A stretch of 64,000 bases of DNA, from NCBI GenBank assembly GCA_019635875.1, contig JAHBYP010000007.1:62001-126000 (forward strand). The letters are read 5' to 3'. The stretch is from Alphaproteobacteria bacterium. GTDB lineage: Bacteria; Pseudomonadota; Alphaproteobacteria; Reyranellales; Reyranellaceae. The position numbers and the translations under genes are program-made. Positions 19,592 through 28,220 of the stretch are shown here, in pieces. The first letter of the stretch is position 1. Each line of letters opens with the position of its first letter. A model generated the notes under the pieces. It did no database searches. It was not told the DNA's origin and was given only the letters and a program-made list of their open reading frames with translations.

Positions 19592-20656
19592 ATGGGCAAG
19601 CGGATCGCGGTGGTCGGCGTCGGCGCGCTGGGCGGCTATGTCGGCGGCTATCTGGCGCAGAACGGGCACGACGTGACCCTGATCGACATGTGGCCGGAGA
19701 ACATCGAGGCGATCCGCAAGCGCGGCCTGATGCTCGACGGCGTGACGCCCGAGGAGAAGTTCACGGTCACCAAGGCCAGGACCATGCACATCACCGAGCT
19801 GCAGGATCTTTCCCGCCAGAAGCCGATCGACATCGCCTTCGTCGCGGTGAAGTCCTACGACACCGAATGGGCGACGGCGATGATCCGCCAGTATCTCTCG
19901 CCCGATGGCTATGTGGTCTCGCTGCAGAACTGCCTCAACGAGGAGCGCATCGCCGGCATGGTCGGCTGGGGCAAGACCGTGGGCATGGTCGCCTCGCTGA
20001 TCTCGGTCGACATGTACGAGCCGGCCACCATCCGCCGCACCGTGGCCAAGGGCGGCGACAAGCACACGGTGTTCCGCGTCGGCGAGGTGCATGGCCGCAT
20101 CACCAAACGCGTCGAGGAGCTGCGCGAGATGGTCGGCATGATCGACAGCGCCAAGACCACGACCAACCTGTGGGGCGAGCGCTGGTCCAAGCTGTGCCAG
20201 AACGGCATGAAGAACGGCGTCTCGGCGGCGACCGGCCTGACCGGCTCCGACTGCGATCGCAACGACACCATCCGCCGCTTCTCAATCCAGCTCGGCGGCG
20301 AGGCGGTGCGCGTCGGCCAGGCGCTGGGCTACCACATCGAGAAGATCGGCAAGCTCGATCCCGAGACCCTGGCCAGGGCCTCGGAGAACGACAAGGCGGC
20401 GCTCGACGAGATCGAGTCGATCCTGCGCCCGGGCTCGAACGTCAATCCCAACCCGCGCGCCGACATCCAGCGCCCGTCGATGGCCCAGGACATCCGCAAG
20501 GGCCGCCGCACCGAGATCGAGTTCATGAACGGCTACATCGCCGAACGCGGCGACTACATCGGCGTCAAGGCGCCGGCGCACGTCAAGCTGACCGAGATCG
20601 TCAAGAAGGTCGAACGCCAGCAGATCAAGGCCGCCCCCGCCCTGCTGGGCGGCTAG
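19592..20656 (+). CDS. Ketopantoate reductase family (PanE/ApbA-like) dehydrogenase
   Basis: A 354-residue NADP-dependent enzyme with an N-terminal Rossmann fold (RIAVVGVGALGGYVGGYLAQ), VAVKSYDTEWATAMI and SLQNCLNEERIA as in ketopantoate reductases, and a C-terminal helical domain with NGMKNGVSAATGLTGSD and EIEFMNGYIAERG, which resembles the family's substrate-binding region. It is somewhat longer than classical PanE (about 300). Reduction of 2-ketopantoate or another 2-keto acid is the family reaction, but the pantothenate role is not shown by its neighbours. GGGAGG lies 5 nt before ATG 19592. Confidence 0.85.
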   Translation: MGKRIAVVGVGALGGYVGGYLAQNGHDVTLIDMWPENIEAIRKRGLMLDGVTPEEKFTVTKARTMHITELQDLSRQKPIDIAFVAVKSYDTEWATAMIRQYLSPDGYVVSLQNCLNEERIAGMVGWGKTVGMVASLISVDMYEPATIRRTVAKGGDKHTVFRVGEVHGRITKRVEELREMVGMIDSAKTTTNLWGERWSKLCQNGMKNGVSAATGLTGSDCDRNDTIRRFSIQLGGEAVRVGQALGYHIEKIGKLDPETLARASENDKAALDEIESILRPGSNVNPNPRADIQRPSMAQDIRKGRRTEIEFMNGYIAERGDYIGVKAPAHVKLTEIVKKVERQQIKAAPALLGG

Positions 20657-20663
20657 CGTCTTC

Positions 20664-20783
20664 CCTTCCCCCGGAGGGGGAAGGTGCCCGAAGGGCGGAA
20701 GGGGGATGCCTCAACATGCTCGGCGTCCGTCTTCGACATCCCCCATCCGGCGCTTCGCGCCACCTTCCCCCTCCGGGGGAAGG
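20664..20783. repeat. PAL-A palindromic repeat
   Basis: A full copy. The left inner arm reads GATGCCTCAAC and the right reads GTCCGTCTTCGACATC, a mixed pair. The right H2 module is GGCGCTTCGCGCC. Confidence 0.93.
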
Positions 20784-20821
20784 TAGTTGGAGCGCGATGG
20801 CCAACTCCGAACTCCGAGGCC

Positions 20822-21071
20822 TCACAGGCCATGCTTGGCCCACACGGCTCGCACCTGGTCGTCGGTTGCGAAGCCACCCCGGTCAGCGGCGGCCTTGGAG
20901 CGGGCGATCGCCTCACGCTCCTCAGACGAGAGGACAAGCGGCGCAGCAAGATCAGAACCCGCGAGCTGGATGATAGCGCGCGCGATGTCATCCTGATCGT
21001 CCGAAGGCAGGCGACGCACAGCTTCCACCGCTTCATCGAGAATGGAACCCCTGAGCCTCGGGCGCGTTCAT
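20822..21071 (-). pseudogene. Antitoxin-like small protein gene with an apparent frameshift
   Basis: From a GTG at 21028 the minus strand encodes about 68 residues ending FATDDQVRAVWAKHGL, a tail typical of small antitoxin-like proteins of type II systems (EEREAIARSKAAADRGGFAT is also typical). The frame stays open further upstream (SILDEAVEAVRRLP), but it has no ATG. An ATG at 21071 opens MNAPEAQG in another frame and terminates, and the distance from 21071 to the stop is one base more than a multiple of three. A single-base insertion near 21045-21050 would explain both. No toxin gene is visible beside it. It may instead be intact with an unusual start codon. Confidence 0.5.
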
Positions 21072-21109
21072 GCCTGTTGGGGCGACGGGGGACCTGCGGT
21101 CTTTTGGCG

Positions 21110-22168
21110 ATGTCCGAGCTCGAGGCGCTGATCGCTGAGGCGATCTCGTCCGGTCGCTACCGCGACGCGGCGGAGGCGGCCGGCCATCTTGCGCGCCTGC
21201 TGAAGGGCGGCGGCGTCGGGCTCGACAGCGAGAGCGAGCTGAGCCGCCTGATCGACGGCATCGGCGAGGGCTTCTACGCGCTCGACAGCGCCTTTCGCAT
21301 CGTGCGCTACAACGAGGCCGCCTCGCGCCATTTCGGCCTGCCGGCCGAGGCGGTGCTGGGCCGCGTGCTGTGGGACGTCTTCCCCTCGGCCACCGACACC
21401 GAGCTGGGCAAGCTGTTCCGCCGCACCATGGCCTCGCGCGCCACCGTGATCTCCGAGACGCAGTCGGTGCTGATCTATGGCCGCTGGCTGGCCTACCGGC
21501 TGTTCCCGCTGGGCGAGGGCATGGGCGTGGTGTTCCGCGACGTCACCGACCGCAAGACGGTCGAGGAGGATCGCGAGCTCTTGATCAACGAGCTCAACCA
21601 CCGGGTCAAGAACACGCTGGCCACCGTGCAGTCGATGGCGCGCCAGACGCTGACCGGCCGTGGCGTGCCGCTGGCGGTGCAGCGCGGCTTCGAGGCCAGG
21701 CTGCAGGCGCTGGGCAACGTCCACACCCTGCTCACCGAGCGCAACTGGGAGGGCGCAGGCCTGCGCGAGGTGATCGAGGTGTCGCTGCGGCCATACGGCG
21801 TCGCCGACCGGGCGCGCTTCGCTCTCGAGGGCCCCGATTTCCGCCTGCGGCCCAAGAGCGCCGTCGCGCTGTCCCTGGCGCTGAACGAGCTGGGCACCAA
21901 TGCCGCCAAGTACGGCGCGCTGTCGGCGGACAGCGGCCGCGTCGCGCTCGCCTGGCGGATCGCCGGCGAGGGCTTCGGCCTGCGCTGGCAGGAAAGCGGC
22001 GGCCCGCCGGTCAGGCCGCCGGCGCGCCGCGGCTTCGGCACGCGGCTGATCGAGCGCGGGCTGGCGGCGGAGTTGCGCGGGCGGGTGAAGATCGAGTACC
22101 GAACGGAGGGCGTCGTCTGCACGATCGAGGCGCCGCTCGATTCCCTGCGCGAGGAGGGCTCAGCTTGA
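21110..22168 (+). CDS. PAS-domain HWE-family sensor histidine kinase
   Basis: A 352-residue soluble kinase with no membrane helix. Residues about 40-155 form a PAS domain (LIDGIGEGFYALDSAFRIVRYNEAASRHFG). The phosphoacceptor is His164 in ELNHRVKNTLATVQSMARQT. The N box LNELGTNAAKYGALS and the LRWQESGGP (WxE) motif define the HWE class common in alphaproteobacteria. Its stop overlaps the start of a single-domain response regulator by 4 bp, so the two form a pair. The signal may be light or redox if the PAS binds a cofactor, but no flavin-LOV cysteine motif is evident. ATG 21110 was chosen because upstream in-frame sequence runs into a repeat. Confidence 0.88.
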   Translation: MSELEALIAEAISSGRYRDAAEAAGHLARLLKGGGVGLDSESELSRLIDGIGEGFYALDSAFRIVRYNEAASRHFGLPAEAVLGRVLWDVFPSATDTELGKLFRRTMASRATVISETQSVLIYGRWLAYRLFPLGEGMGVVFRDVTDRKTVEEDRELLINELNHRVKNTLATVQSMARQTLTGRGVPLAVQRGFEARLQALGNVHTLLTERNWEGAGLREVIEVSLRPYGVADRARFALEGPDFRLRPKSAVALSLALNELGTNAAKYGALSADSGRVALAWRIAGEGFGLRWQESGGPPVRPPARRGFGTRLIERGLAAELRGRVKIEYRTEGVVCTIEAPLDSLREEGSA

Positions 22169-22530
22169 CCACCGGCTCCCGCAAGCGCCGCGTGCTGATC
22201 GTCGAGGACGAGATGCTGGTGGCCATGCTGGTCGAGGACATCCTCGACGAGCTCGGCCTGGAGGTGGCGGGGATCTGCGGTCATCTCGACGAGGCGCTGA
22301 AGCTGGCCGCCGGCGAGGCGGTCGATTTCGTGCTGCTCGACGTCAACCTCGACGGCAAGCGCAGCTTCCCGGTCGCCGACATCCTGCGCGCCCGCAACAT
22401 CCCCTTCGCCTTCGCCACCGGCTACGGCGGCAAGGTGCTCGAGGACCAGTACGCCGGGGTGCCGACGCTCAACAAGCCGTTCATGTTCGGCGATCTGAAG
22501 CAGGTGCTGGAGAAGGCCGGGGTGATTTGA
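22165..22530 (+). CDS. Single-domain response regulator (CheY-like receiver)
   Basis: A 121-residue receiver domain without an output domain. VLIVEDEMLVAMLVEDIL carries the acidic pocket, and the phosphorylated Asp is residue 59 in FVLLDVNLDG. A Thr/Ser-type switch (FATGYGG) and the conserved Lys in LNKPF follow. It starts with TTG at 22165, overlapping the kinase stop (TTGA), which ties its translation to the HWE kinase. Such stand-alone receivers act by protein-protein contact or as phosphate relays, and the target is not visible here. Confidence 0.9.
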   Translation: MTTGSRKRRVLIVEDEMLVAMLVEDILDELGLEVAGICGHLDEALKLAAGEAVDFVLLDVNLDGKRSFPVADILRARNIPFAFATGYGGKVLEDQYAGVPTLNKPFMFGDLKQVLEKAGVI

Positions 22531-22555
22531 GTTTGAGGTTTGTGCCTTCCTTCTG

Positions 22556-22680
22556 CTCCCTCTCCCCGCGTGCGGGGAGAGGGTTGGGGTGAGGGGCTGC
22601 CGCAAGTGGCGCACCACGGCTGTGCCCAATCTGAAACGACCCCTCACCCCGACCCTCTCCCCGCAAGCGGGGAGAGGGAG
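22556..22680. repeat. PAL-D palindromic repeat
   Basis: Outer hairpins (arm CTCCCTCTCCCC / GGGGAGAGGGAG, short GC loop) and inner arms TTGGGGTGAGGGG / CCCCTCACCCCGA around a loop of about 37 nt. Same plan as PAL-B, with the shared inner TGAGGGGCT. Confidence 0.92.
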
Positions 22681-22685
22681 GAAAA

Positions 22686-22722
22686 CGCCATATGCGATCG
22701 CCCTTCCCCCTCCGGGGGAAGG
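22686..22722. repeat. Solo PAL-A hairpin with adjoining GCCATATGCGAT motif
   Basis: One PAL-A outer hairpin (22702-22722) is preceded by CGCCATATGCGATCG (22686-22700). The same word adjoins PAL-A sequence at 61021 and, inverted, at 509, so this looks like a truncated or variant PAL element abutting the PAL-D copy. Confidence 0.8.
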
Positions 22723-22726
22723 GAGC

Positions 22727-24415
22727 TTACGTCGCCTTGCCGACCATCGTCTCGATCAGCGTCGGCCCGTCCGTCTTGGCCAGCGCCGCGTCAAGCGCGG
22801 CGTCGAGCTCCAGGGCGGTGGTGGCGCGGCGCGCGGTGACGCCGAAGGCGCGGGCGAGGCCGGAGAAATCGATCGGCGGGTCGCGGAAATCCATGCCGAT
22901 CGGCTGGTCGTTGCCGTGGAACAGCTTCAGCCGGTCCTTGAGGATCTGGTAGCCGCCGTTGTTGGCGATCACGAAGATCACCGGCAGCTTGTAGTGCGCC
23001 GCGCTCCACAGCGCCTGCACGGCGTACATCGAGCTGCCGTCGCCGATCACCGCCACGACGCGCCTTTTGGGCTGCGCCAGCTGCACGCCCACGGCCGCGG
23101 CGATGCCCCAGCCGATGCCGCCGCTGACATTGCCGAAATAGGAATAGCGGTCGCGGAACGGCCAGTAGCTCACCAGGCTGTTGGCGCTGGTCAGGCCCTC
23201 GTCGACGACGATCGCGTCGTTGGGCAGGCGCTCCGACAGCCGCATCATCACCCACTCCGGATGCAGCGGGCTGGCATCGACGCGCAAAGCCGTCTGCTGG
23301 CGCCTGGCCTCGCGTTTGGCGCTCCAGTTCTTCGGCGAGAAGCCGGCGATCGCGGTGCGCGCCTTCGACGCCAAGGCCGAACCGCCCAGGCGCTCGAGCA
23401 CCGGGATCAGCGCCTTGAGCGTCTCCCTGACGTCGGCGCGCAGGGCGATCTCGGCCGGGAAGTTCTTGCCCATCTCCCAGTCGCGCAGGCCGATCTGCAG
23501 CACGCGCGTGTCCGCCGGCAGCGGCTCGATCTCGCTGTAGACCGACATCTGCAGCACGTCGGCGCCGAGGCAGAGCAGCACATCGTGCGGTGCCAGGATG
23601 TCGCGCACCGCGCGCTGGTTGCGGTTGAGCGAGCCCATGAAGCAGGCGTGCTCGGAGAGGAAATGCGCGCCGGTGTTGACCGTCTGCTGCCACACCGGCG
23701 CACCCAGCAGCTCGGCGAAGCGCGCCGACTCGGCGAGCGCATCCGAGGTGACGATCTCCGTGCCGGCGACGATCACCGGCGATCGCGCCGCCAGCAGCCG
23801 GCGGGCGAAGGCTTCGAGCGCGGCATCCGAGGGACGCACCGCGGTGTCGACGCGCGTCGACTCGCCCAGATCGAGCGGCGCCTCGTCGTTGAGGATGTCG
23901 CCGGGCAGCGAGATGAACACCGGGCCGGTCGGCGCCGTGGTGGCGATCTTGGCGGCGCGGCGCATGATGCGCGGCAAATCCTCGATGCGCGTCACCTCGG
24001 TGGCCCATTTCACGACCGGCGTCGCGATCGGCACCAGCGGCGCGTAGAGCAGCGGCTCGGTCAGCCCATGGCCCTGCTCCTGCTGGCCGGCGGTGACGAT
24101 CATCGGCGTGCCCGACATCATCGCCGTGTAGATCGCACCGATGGCGTTGCCCAGGCCGGGCGCGACATGCACGTTGCACGAGGCGAGCCGGCCCGAGGCG
24201 CGGGTGAAGCCATCGGCCATGGCGATCACCACCGATTCCTGCAGGCCCAGCACGTAGCCGAGATCGGGATGCTCGCGAAGTGCATGCATGATCGGCAGCT
24301 CGGTGGTGCCGGGATTGCCGAACAGGGTCGTCACGCCCTCGTCCTTGAGCAGCGCGAGGAAGGCGCTGCGCCCGGTGATGGTGTTCGCACCCTTGGTGTC
24401 GGTGGCGACGCTCAT
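22727..24415 (-). CDS. Thiamine-diphosphate enzyme, benzoylformate decarboxylase/acetolactate synthase-like
   Basis: A 562-residue ThDP enzyme in three-domain order. The N-terminal Pyr domain has LFGNPGTTELPIMHAL, the catalytic Glu in LGLQESVVIAMADGFTRAS, and HVAPGLGNAIGAIYTA, where His corresponds to the active-site His of benzoylformate decarboxylase. A central domain has PTGPVFISLPGDIL. The C-terminal PP domain has the VIGDGSSMYAVQALWSAAHY metal/ThDP motif and ANNGGYQILK. These features favour a 2-keto acid decarboxylase over a biosynthetic acetolactate synthase, and no small regulatory subunit is nearby. The position of the benzoylformate decarboxylase Ser26 is Thr here. Substrate unknown. 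Confidence 0.85.
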   Translation of the reverse strand: MSVATDTKGANTITGRSAFLALLKDEGVTTLFGNPGTTELPIMHALREHPDLGYVLGLQESVVIAMADGFTRASGRLASCNVHVAPGLGNAIGAIYTAMMSGTPMIVTAGQQEQGHGLTEPLLYAPLVPIATPVVKWATEVTRIEDLPRIMRRAAKIATTAPTGPVFISLPGDILNDEAPLDLGESTRVDTAVRPSDAALEAFARRLLAARSPVIVAGTEIVTSDALAESARFAELLGAPVWQQTVNTGAHFLSEHACFMGSLNRNQRAVRDILAPHDVLLCLGADVLQMSVYSEIEPLPADTRVLQIGLRDWEMGKNFPAEIALRADVRETLKALIPVLERLGGSALASKARTAIAGFSPKNWSAKREARRQQTALRVDASPLHPEWVMMRLSERLPNDAIVVDEGLTSANSLVSYWPFRDRYSYFGNVSGGIGWGIAAAVGVQLAQPKRRVVAVIGDGSSMYAVQALWSAAHYKLPVIFVIANNGGYQILKDRLKLFHGNDQPIGMDFRDPPIDFSGLARAFGVTARRATTALELDAALDAALAKTDGPTLIETMVGKAT

Positions 24416-24694
24416 GATCCACTCCTTTTTGTCGCGCGCAGATTGACTCTGCGAATGCGGCGCTGCAATGTCGTGCGCAGGGAGGCAGCCCGTCGTTTCG
24501 CACGAGGGAGGCCGTGCGCTTTGAAGTGAGCGCCCATGTCCCGTTCCCAGAAAGCAGATGCAGTTCCCCTGAGCGACGCCGCGCGCGCGTGAGCGTCACG
24601 CCGGGTGGAATCGTGATGGATGGCCGCATGACATGCGCCCGCGGGCGACGTCAGCGTCGGAAGCGCCGAGGAGTGAGCGCCGGTGCCGTCCCTC
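24416..24694. other. Intergenic region upstream of the ThDP enzyme
   Basis: About 280 bp with no convincing gene. It must contain the promoter of the minus-strand ThDP enzyme, but I could not pick out clear -35/-10 boxes. Open frames here are low-complexity and lack ribosome sites. Confidence 0.6.
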
Positions 24695-24818
24695 CGATCC
24701 CGCTTGGCGATCCCCCTGGCGATCCCCCTGCCATGCCCTTCCATGGCCTTCCATCCCCCTTGGCGATCCCCCCTTCGATGACCTTCCATCCCCCGGCGAT
24801 CCCCCTGCCATCCCCCCA
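24695..24818. repeat. Pyrimidine-rich degenerate tandem repeat
   Basis: About 120 bp built from two interleaved words, GGCGATCCCCCT and CCTTCCATCCCCCTT, each repeated several times with small changes. The plus strand is strongly C-rich and the complementary strand is G-rich, with many GGGGG runs. No coding signal fits, and no similar tract appears elsewhere in the window. Confidence 0.75.
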
Positions 24819-24854
24819 AGCTTTCCCCACCCCCTAAAGGGGGTGGGGAAAGCT
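24819..24854. terminator. Perfect 17-bp inverted repeat, terminator-like hairpin
   Basis: Arms 24819-24835 (AGCTTTCCCCACCCCCT) and 24838-24854 are perfectly complementary with only AA between them. No T tract follows on either strand, so a classical rho-independent terminator is not certain. It directly ends the pyrimidine-rich repeat tract and lies 60 bp upstream of the next gene. Confidence 0.5.
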
Positions 24855-24914
24855 ATGGTCAAGACGCTACGCTTGGGCTTCGCGTCTTGACCCTTGCCCT
24901 GGAGACCTGAACCC

Positions 24915-25925
24915 ATGAAAGCCCGCCGCGTCGTGCTGCTGAACCGTCCCGCCGGCGAGCCCGCCGAAAGCGACTTCCGCGTCGAGGAGTTCGACGTGCC
25001 CGAGCCCGGGCCGCTCGAGGTGCTGGTGCGCGTCATCTACATGTCGCTCGATCCCTACATGCGCGGGCGCATGCGCGATGTCGCCTCGTACTCGCCGCCG
25101 GTGGCGATCGGCGCGGTGATGACCGGCGGCGTCGTCGGCGAGGTGGTGACGTCGAACGACCCGCAGTTCAAGCCCGGCGAGATCGTCGAGGGACGGCTGG
25201 GCTGGCAGGAATACGGCCTCGCGCGCGCTTCGGAGCTGCGCAGGATCGATCCTTGCATCGCGCCGATCTCGACCGCCAACGGCATCCTCGGCATGCCCGG
25301 CATGACCGCCTATTTCGGCCTGCTCGAATGCGGCCGGCCGCAACCCGGCGAGACCATCGTGGTCAGCGCGGCGTCGGGCGCGGTCGGCCAGGTGGTGGGC
25401 CAGATCGGCAAGATCATGGGCTGCCGCGTCGTCGGCATCGCCGGCGGCAAGGCCAAGTGCGACTTCGTCGTGCAGGAACTCGGCTTCGACGCCTGCGTCG
25501 ACTACAAGGCGGCCAACGATCTCGACGCGGCGCTGCGCGCGGCCTGTCCCGACGGCATCGACGTCTATTTCGAGAATGTCGGCGGCGCGGTGGGTGACGC
25601 CGTGCTGCGCAACCTCAACTTCTTCGCCCGCGTCGCGCTGTGCGGCTCGATCGCGCAGTACAACGAGACCGCGCCGATGGGACCGCGCCTGCTCGGCACC
25701 TTCGTCGGCAAGCGCGTGACGGCGCGCGGCTTCATCGTCACCGATTTCGCGCCGCACTGGCCGGTGGCGCTCAAGCGCATGGCCGGCTGGATCAAGGCCG
25801 GCAGGCTGAAGTACCGCGAGGACGTGGTCGACGGCATCGAGCGCGCGCCACGGGCGTTCATCGGCCTGCTGCGCGGCGAGAACTTCGGCAAGCTGCTGGT
25901 GAAGCTCGGGCCGGAGCCGACGTGA
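24915..25925 (+). CDS. NADP-dependent oxidoreductase, CurA/leukotriene-hydroxydehydrogenase type (MDR superfamily)
   Basis: A 336-residue zinc-free medium-chain reductase. It begins with the family pattern VLLNRPAGEPAESDFRVEE and has YMSLDPYMRGRM, the nucleotide-binding VVSAASGAVGQVVGQIGKIMG, and VYFENVGGAVGDAVL. These enzymes reduce activated double bonds (2-alkenals, curcumin, prostaglandin ketones) with NADPH. No zinc-ligand cysteines are present. ATG 24915 follows a GGAG motif at about 8 nt. It stands alone between an unusual repeat tract and a PAL-E element. Confidence 0.9.
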   Translation: MKARRVVLLNRPAGEPAESDFRVEEFDVPEPGPLEVLVRVIYMSLDPYMRGRMRDVASYSPPVAIGAVMTGGVVGEVVTSNDPQFKPGEIVEGRLGWQEYGLARASELRRIDPCIAPISTANGILGMPGMTAYFGLLECGRPQPGETIVVSAASGAVGQVVGQIGKIMGCRVVGIAGGKAKCDFVVQELGFDACVDYKAANDLDAALRAACPDGIDVYFENVGGAVGDAVLRNLNFFARVALCGSIAQYNETAPMGPRLLGTFVGKRVTARGFIVTDFAPHWPVALKRMAGWIKAGRLKYREDVVDGIERAPRAFIGLLRGENFGKLLVKLGPEPT

Positions 25926-25933
25926 CAAGCACG

Positions 25934-26040
25934 CTGTCGTCCTGAGCGGCAGCGAAGGACCTCGCGGTATCGCGGTCAGGCACCGGCGTGGTGTCCGATC
26001 GCACCACCGCCAGGTCCTTCGCTTCGCTCAGGACGACGAG
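25934..26040. repeat. PAL-E palindromic repeat
   Basis: Arms CTGTCGTCCTGAGCGGCAGC... and ...TTCGCTTCGCTCAGGACGACGAG flank a loop with CGCACCACCGC. The second copy at 60672 shares the arms and the GCACCACCGC loop word. It lies between convergent genes. Confidence 0.88.
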
Positions 26041-26043
26041 GAG

Positions 26044-27132
26044 TCAGTATCCCTCATCCGCCAGGTTCAGCAGCGGAAAGGCGCTGTGCACGTGCGGCAG
26101 GACCACCGGGCTGGCGGGGCAGAGATAGGAGGGGTCGACCTTCGACAGCGAGTCCAGGCCGAGCAGGCCCAAGCACTCCTTGACCTCTTCCTCGAGCAGC
26201 TCGAGCACGCGCACCACGCCCTCGGCGCCGGCGACCGCCAGGCCGTAGCAATAGAGTCGGCCGATGCCCACGGCGTCGGCGCCCAGCGCGATCGCCTTCA
26301 CCAGATCCGTGCCGCGGCTGATGCCGCCGTCCATCACCACCTTCGCGCGCCCGCCGATCGCGCCCACGACCTCGCGCATGGCGTCGAGCGCGCCGCGGCC
26401 GTGGTCGAGCTGGCGGCCGCCATGGTTCGACACGTAGACCGTGTGCACGCCCATGTCGCAGGCGATCAGCGCGTCCTCGGCGGTGTTGATGCCCTTGAGC
26501 ATCAGCTTCACGTCGGGATATTTCTCGCGCACGCGCCTGACATTGTCCCACGAGAACGCGGCCTGATGGTTCACGCCGGTGACGTTGGTGCGCCACGACT
26601 TGATGAAGCGCTTGGCGATGTCGCGCTCGCGCCTGGAGTAGACCGCGGTGTCGACGGTGATGCAGAAGGCGTCGAAGCCGCAATCGACGGCGCGCTGCAC
26701 GCGCTCGGCGACCCAGCCATCGTCGCCGCGCACGTAGAGCTGATAGACCTTCAGCGCCGGCGAGGACTTGGCGACCTTCTCCATCTCGACCGTGGTCACC
26801 GAGCTCAAGAGCATGCCGCAGCCGAACATCTCGCACGCCCTGGCGACGGTGACGCCGGCGCCGGGATCGAACGACTCCAGCGAGCCCACCGGCGCCAGCA
26901 GCACCGGCAGGCGCAGCGTGCGGTCGAGGAAGCTGCCCGTGGCCTCGATCTGCGACACGTCGCGCAGCACGCGCGGCTTGAAGCCCAGCATGTCGAGCGC
27001 CAGCCGGTTGCGCTTCATCGTCGTCTCGCTCTCGGTGGCGCCGATCAGGTAGTCCCAGATATTGGGATTGAGCCTTGTGCGCGCCGCCTTCACGAATTCA
27101 TGCAGGCACTGGTATTCGTTGCTGAGGTCCAT
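26044..27132 (-). CDS. FMN-dependent alpha-hydroxy acid dehydrogenase (lactate/glycolate oxidase family)
   Basis: A 362-residue TIM-barrel flavoprotein. Visible features are LPVLLAPVGSLESFDPGAG, LMLKGINTAEDALIA (the FMN/substrate Lys), and the active-site motif VSNHGGRQLDHGRGALDAM with catalytic His and Arg, followed by VVMDGGISRGTDLVKAIALG and AVGIGRLYCYGLA. It oxidises an L-2-hydroxy acid such as lactate, glycolate or mandelate; the exact substrate is not readable. I place the start at ATG 27132, because the longer open frame upstream crosses a PAL-A repeat. Confidence 0.9.
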   Translation of the reverse strand: MDLSNEYQCLHEFVKAARTRLNPNIWDYLIGATESETTMKRNRLALDMLGFKPRVLRDVSQIEATGSFLDRTLRLPVLLAPVGSLESFDPGAGVTVARACEMFGCGMLLSSVTTVEMEKVAKSSPALKVYQLYVRGDDGWVAERVQRAVDCGFDAFCITVDTAVYSRRERDIAKRFIKSWRTNVTGVNHQAAFSWDNVRRVREKYPDVKLMLKGINTAEDALIACDMGVHTVYVSNHGGRQLDHGRGALDAMREVVGAIGGRAKVVMDGGISRGTDLVKAIALGADAVGIGRLYCYGLAVAGAEGVVRVLELLEEEVKECLGLLGLDSLSKVDPSYLCPASPVVLPHVHSAFPLLNLADEGY

Positions 27133-27192
27133 GGATCCGCTCGCTTCCTTCGCCGGCCGGACGTTAGAGCGAAACGGGGGCGAGGGAAATTC

Positions 27193-27314
27193 CCTTCCCC
27201 CGGAGGGGGAAGGTGCCCGAAGGGCGGAAGGGGGATGCCTGGGACGAACGCGGGAGTCCGTCTTCGACATCCCCCTTCCGTCGCTCCGCGCCACCTTCCC
27301 CCTCCGGGGGAAGG
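27193..27314. repeat. PAL-A palindromic repeat
   Basis: A full copy between divergent genes. The left inner arm is GATGCCTGGGAC and the right is the GTCCGTCTTCGACATC version. It ends with GGTAAGAT, as does the copy at 37695. Confidence 0.93.
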
Positions 27315-27330
27315 TAAGATATGACAGCGC

Positions 27331-28218
27331 ATGACCAACCAGCCCGACACCGCCATCGGCCCGACCTCGCGCGTCTATTTCTCTCAGCGCCTGCGCCTGC
27401 ATTACGTCGACTGGGGCAACCCCGCCGCGCCGCCGCTGCTGCTCGTGCATGGCGGGCGCGATCATTGCCGCAACTGGGACTGGGTGGCCGAGCGCCTGCG
27501 CAAGGACTGGCACATCATCGCTCCCGACCTGCGCGGGCACGGCGACAGCCAGTGGTCGCCCGACGGCAACTACGCCATGTCGGCCTTCGTCTACGACATC
27601 GCCCAGCTGATCCATCAGCAGAAGCTGGCGCCGGTGACCATCGTCGCGCACTCGCTGGGCGGCAACATCTCGCTGCGCTACGCCGGCGTCTATCCCGAGA
27701 GCGTGCGCAAGCTGGTGGCGATCGAGGGGCTGGGTCCCTCGCCGAAGATGCTGGCCGAGCGGCAGAAGAAGACCATCGAGGAGCGCATGCGCGGCTGGAT
27801 CGACGAGGTGCGCGGGCTGTCGGGCCGCCTGCCGCGGCGCTACGCCAGCATCGAGGAAGCCTTCCGCCGCATGCAGGAGGAGAACAAGCACCTCTCGCCG
27901 ACGCAGGCGCGCCATCTCACCGAGCACGGCGTCAACCAGAACGAGGACGGCACCTACAGCTGGAAGTTCGACAACTACGTGCGCGCCTGGTCACCCTACG
28001 ACATGACCCAGGACGACATCGAACGCCTGTGGACGCGCATCGCCTGTCCGACCCTGCTGGTCTACGGCAAGGAAAGCTGGGCGTCGAACCCGCAGGACGA
28101 CGGGCGCATCGCGAAATTCCCCACCGCCACGGTCGTGTCCTTCGACAACGCCGGCCACTGGGTCCACCACGACCGCCTCGACGCCTTCGTCGAGACCGTG
28201 CGCGCGTTCATCGTGTAG
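27331..28218 (+). CDS. Alpha/beta hydrolase
   Basis: A 295-residue soluble hydrolase. The oxyanion strand LLLVHGGRDHCRNWDWVAE, the segment PDLRGHGDSQWS, the nucleophile elbow IVAHSLGGNISLRYA (Ser) and the terminal His in FDNAGHWVHHD make a complete catalytic arrangement. Family members include esterases, epoxide hydrolases and C-C hydrolases; the substrate is not clear. The start is 17 bp past a PAL-A repeat and no strong ribosome site is seen other than the repeat's GGGGGAAGG end. Its stop lies 2 bp before a PAL-B repeat. Confidence 0.9.
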   Translation: MTNQPDTAIGPTSRVYFSQRLRLHYVDWGNPAAPPLLLVHGGRDHCRNWDWVAERLRKDWHIIAPDLRGHGDSQWSPDGNYAMSAFVYDIAQLIHQQKLAPVTIVAHSLGGNISLRYAGVYPESVRKLVAIEGLGPSPKMLAERQKKTIEERMRGWIDEVRGLSGRLPRRYASIEEAFRRMQEENKHLSPTQARHLTEHGVNQNEDGTYSWKFDNYVRAWSPYDMTQDDIERLWTRIACPTLLVYGKESWASNPQDDGRIAKFPTATVVSFDNAGHWVHHDRLDAFVETVRAFIV

Positions 28219-28220
28219 TT

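Noticed and set aside
24412..24819. A 135-codon minus-strand frame over the C-rich repeat tract
   Set aside because: Its Gly/Arg-rich low-complexity translation only reflects the tandem repeat and it lacks a start context.
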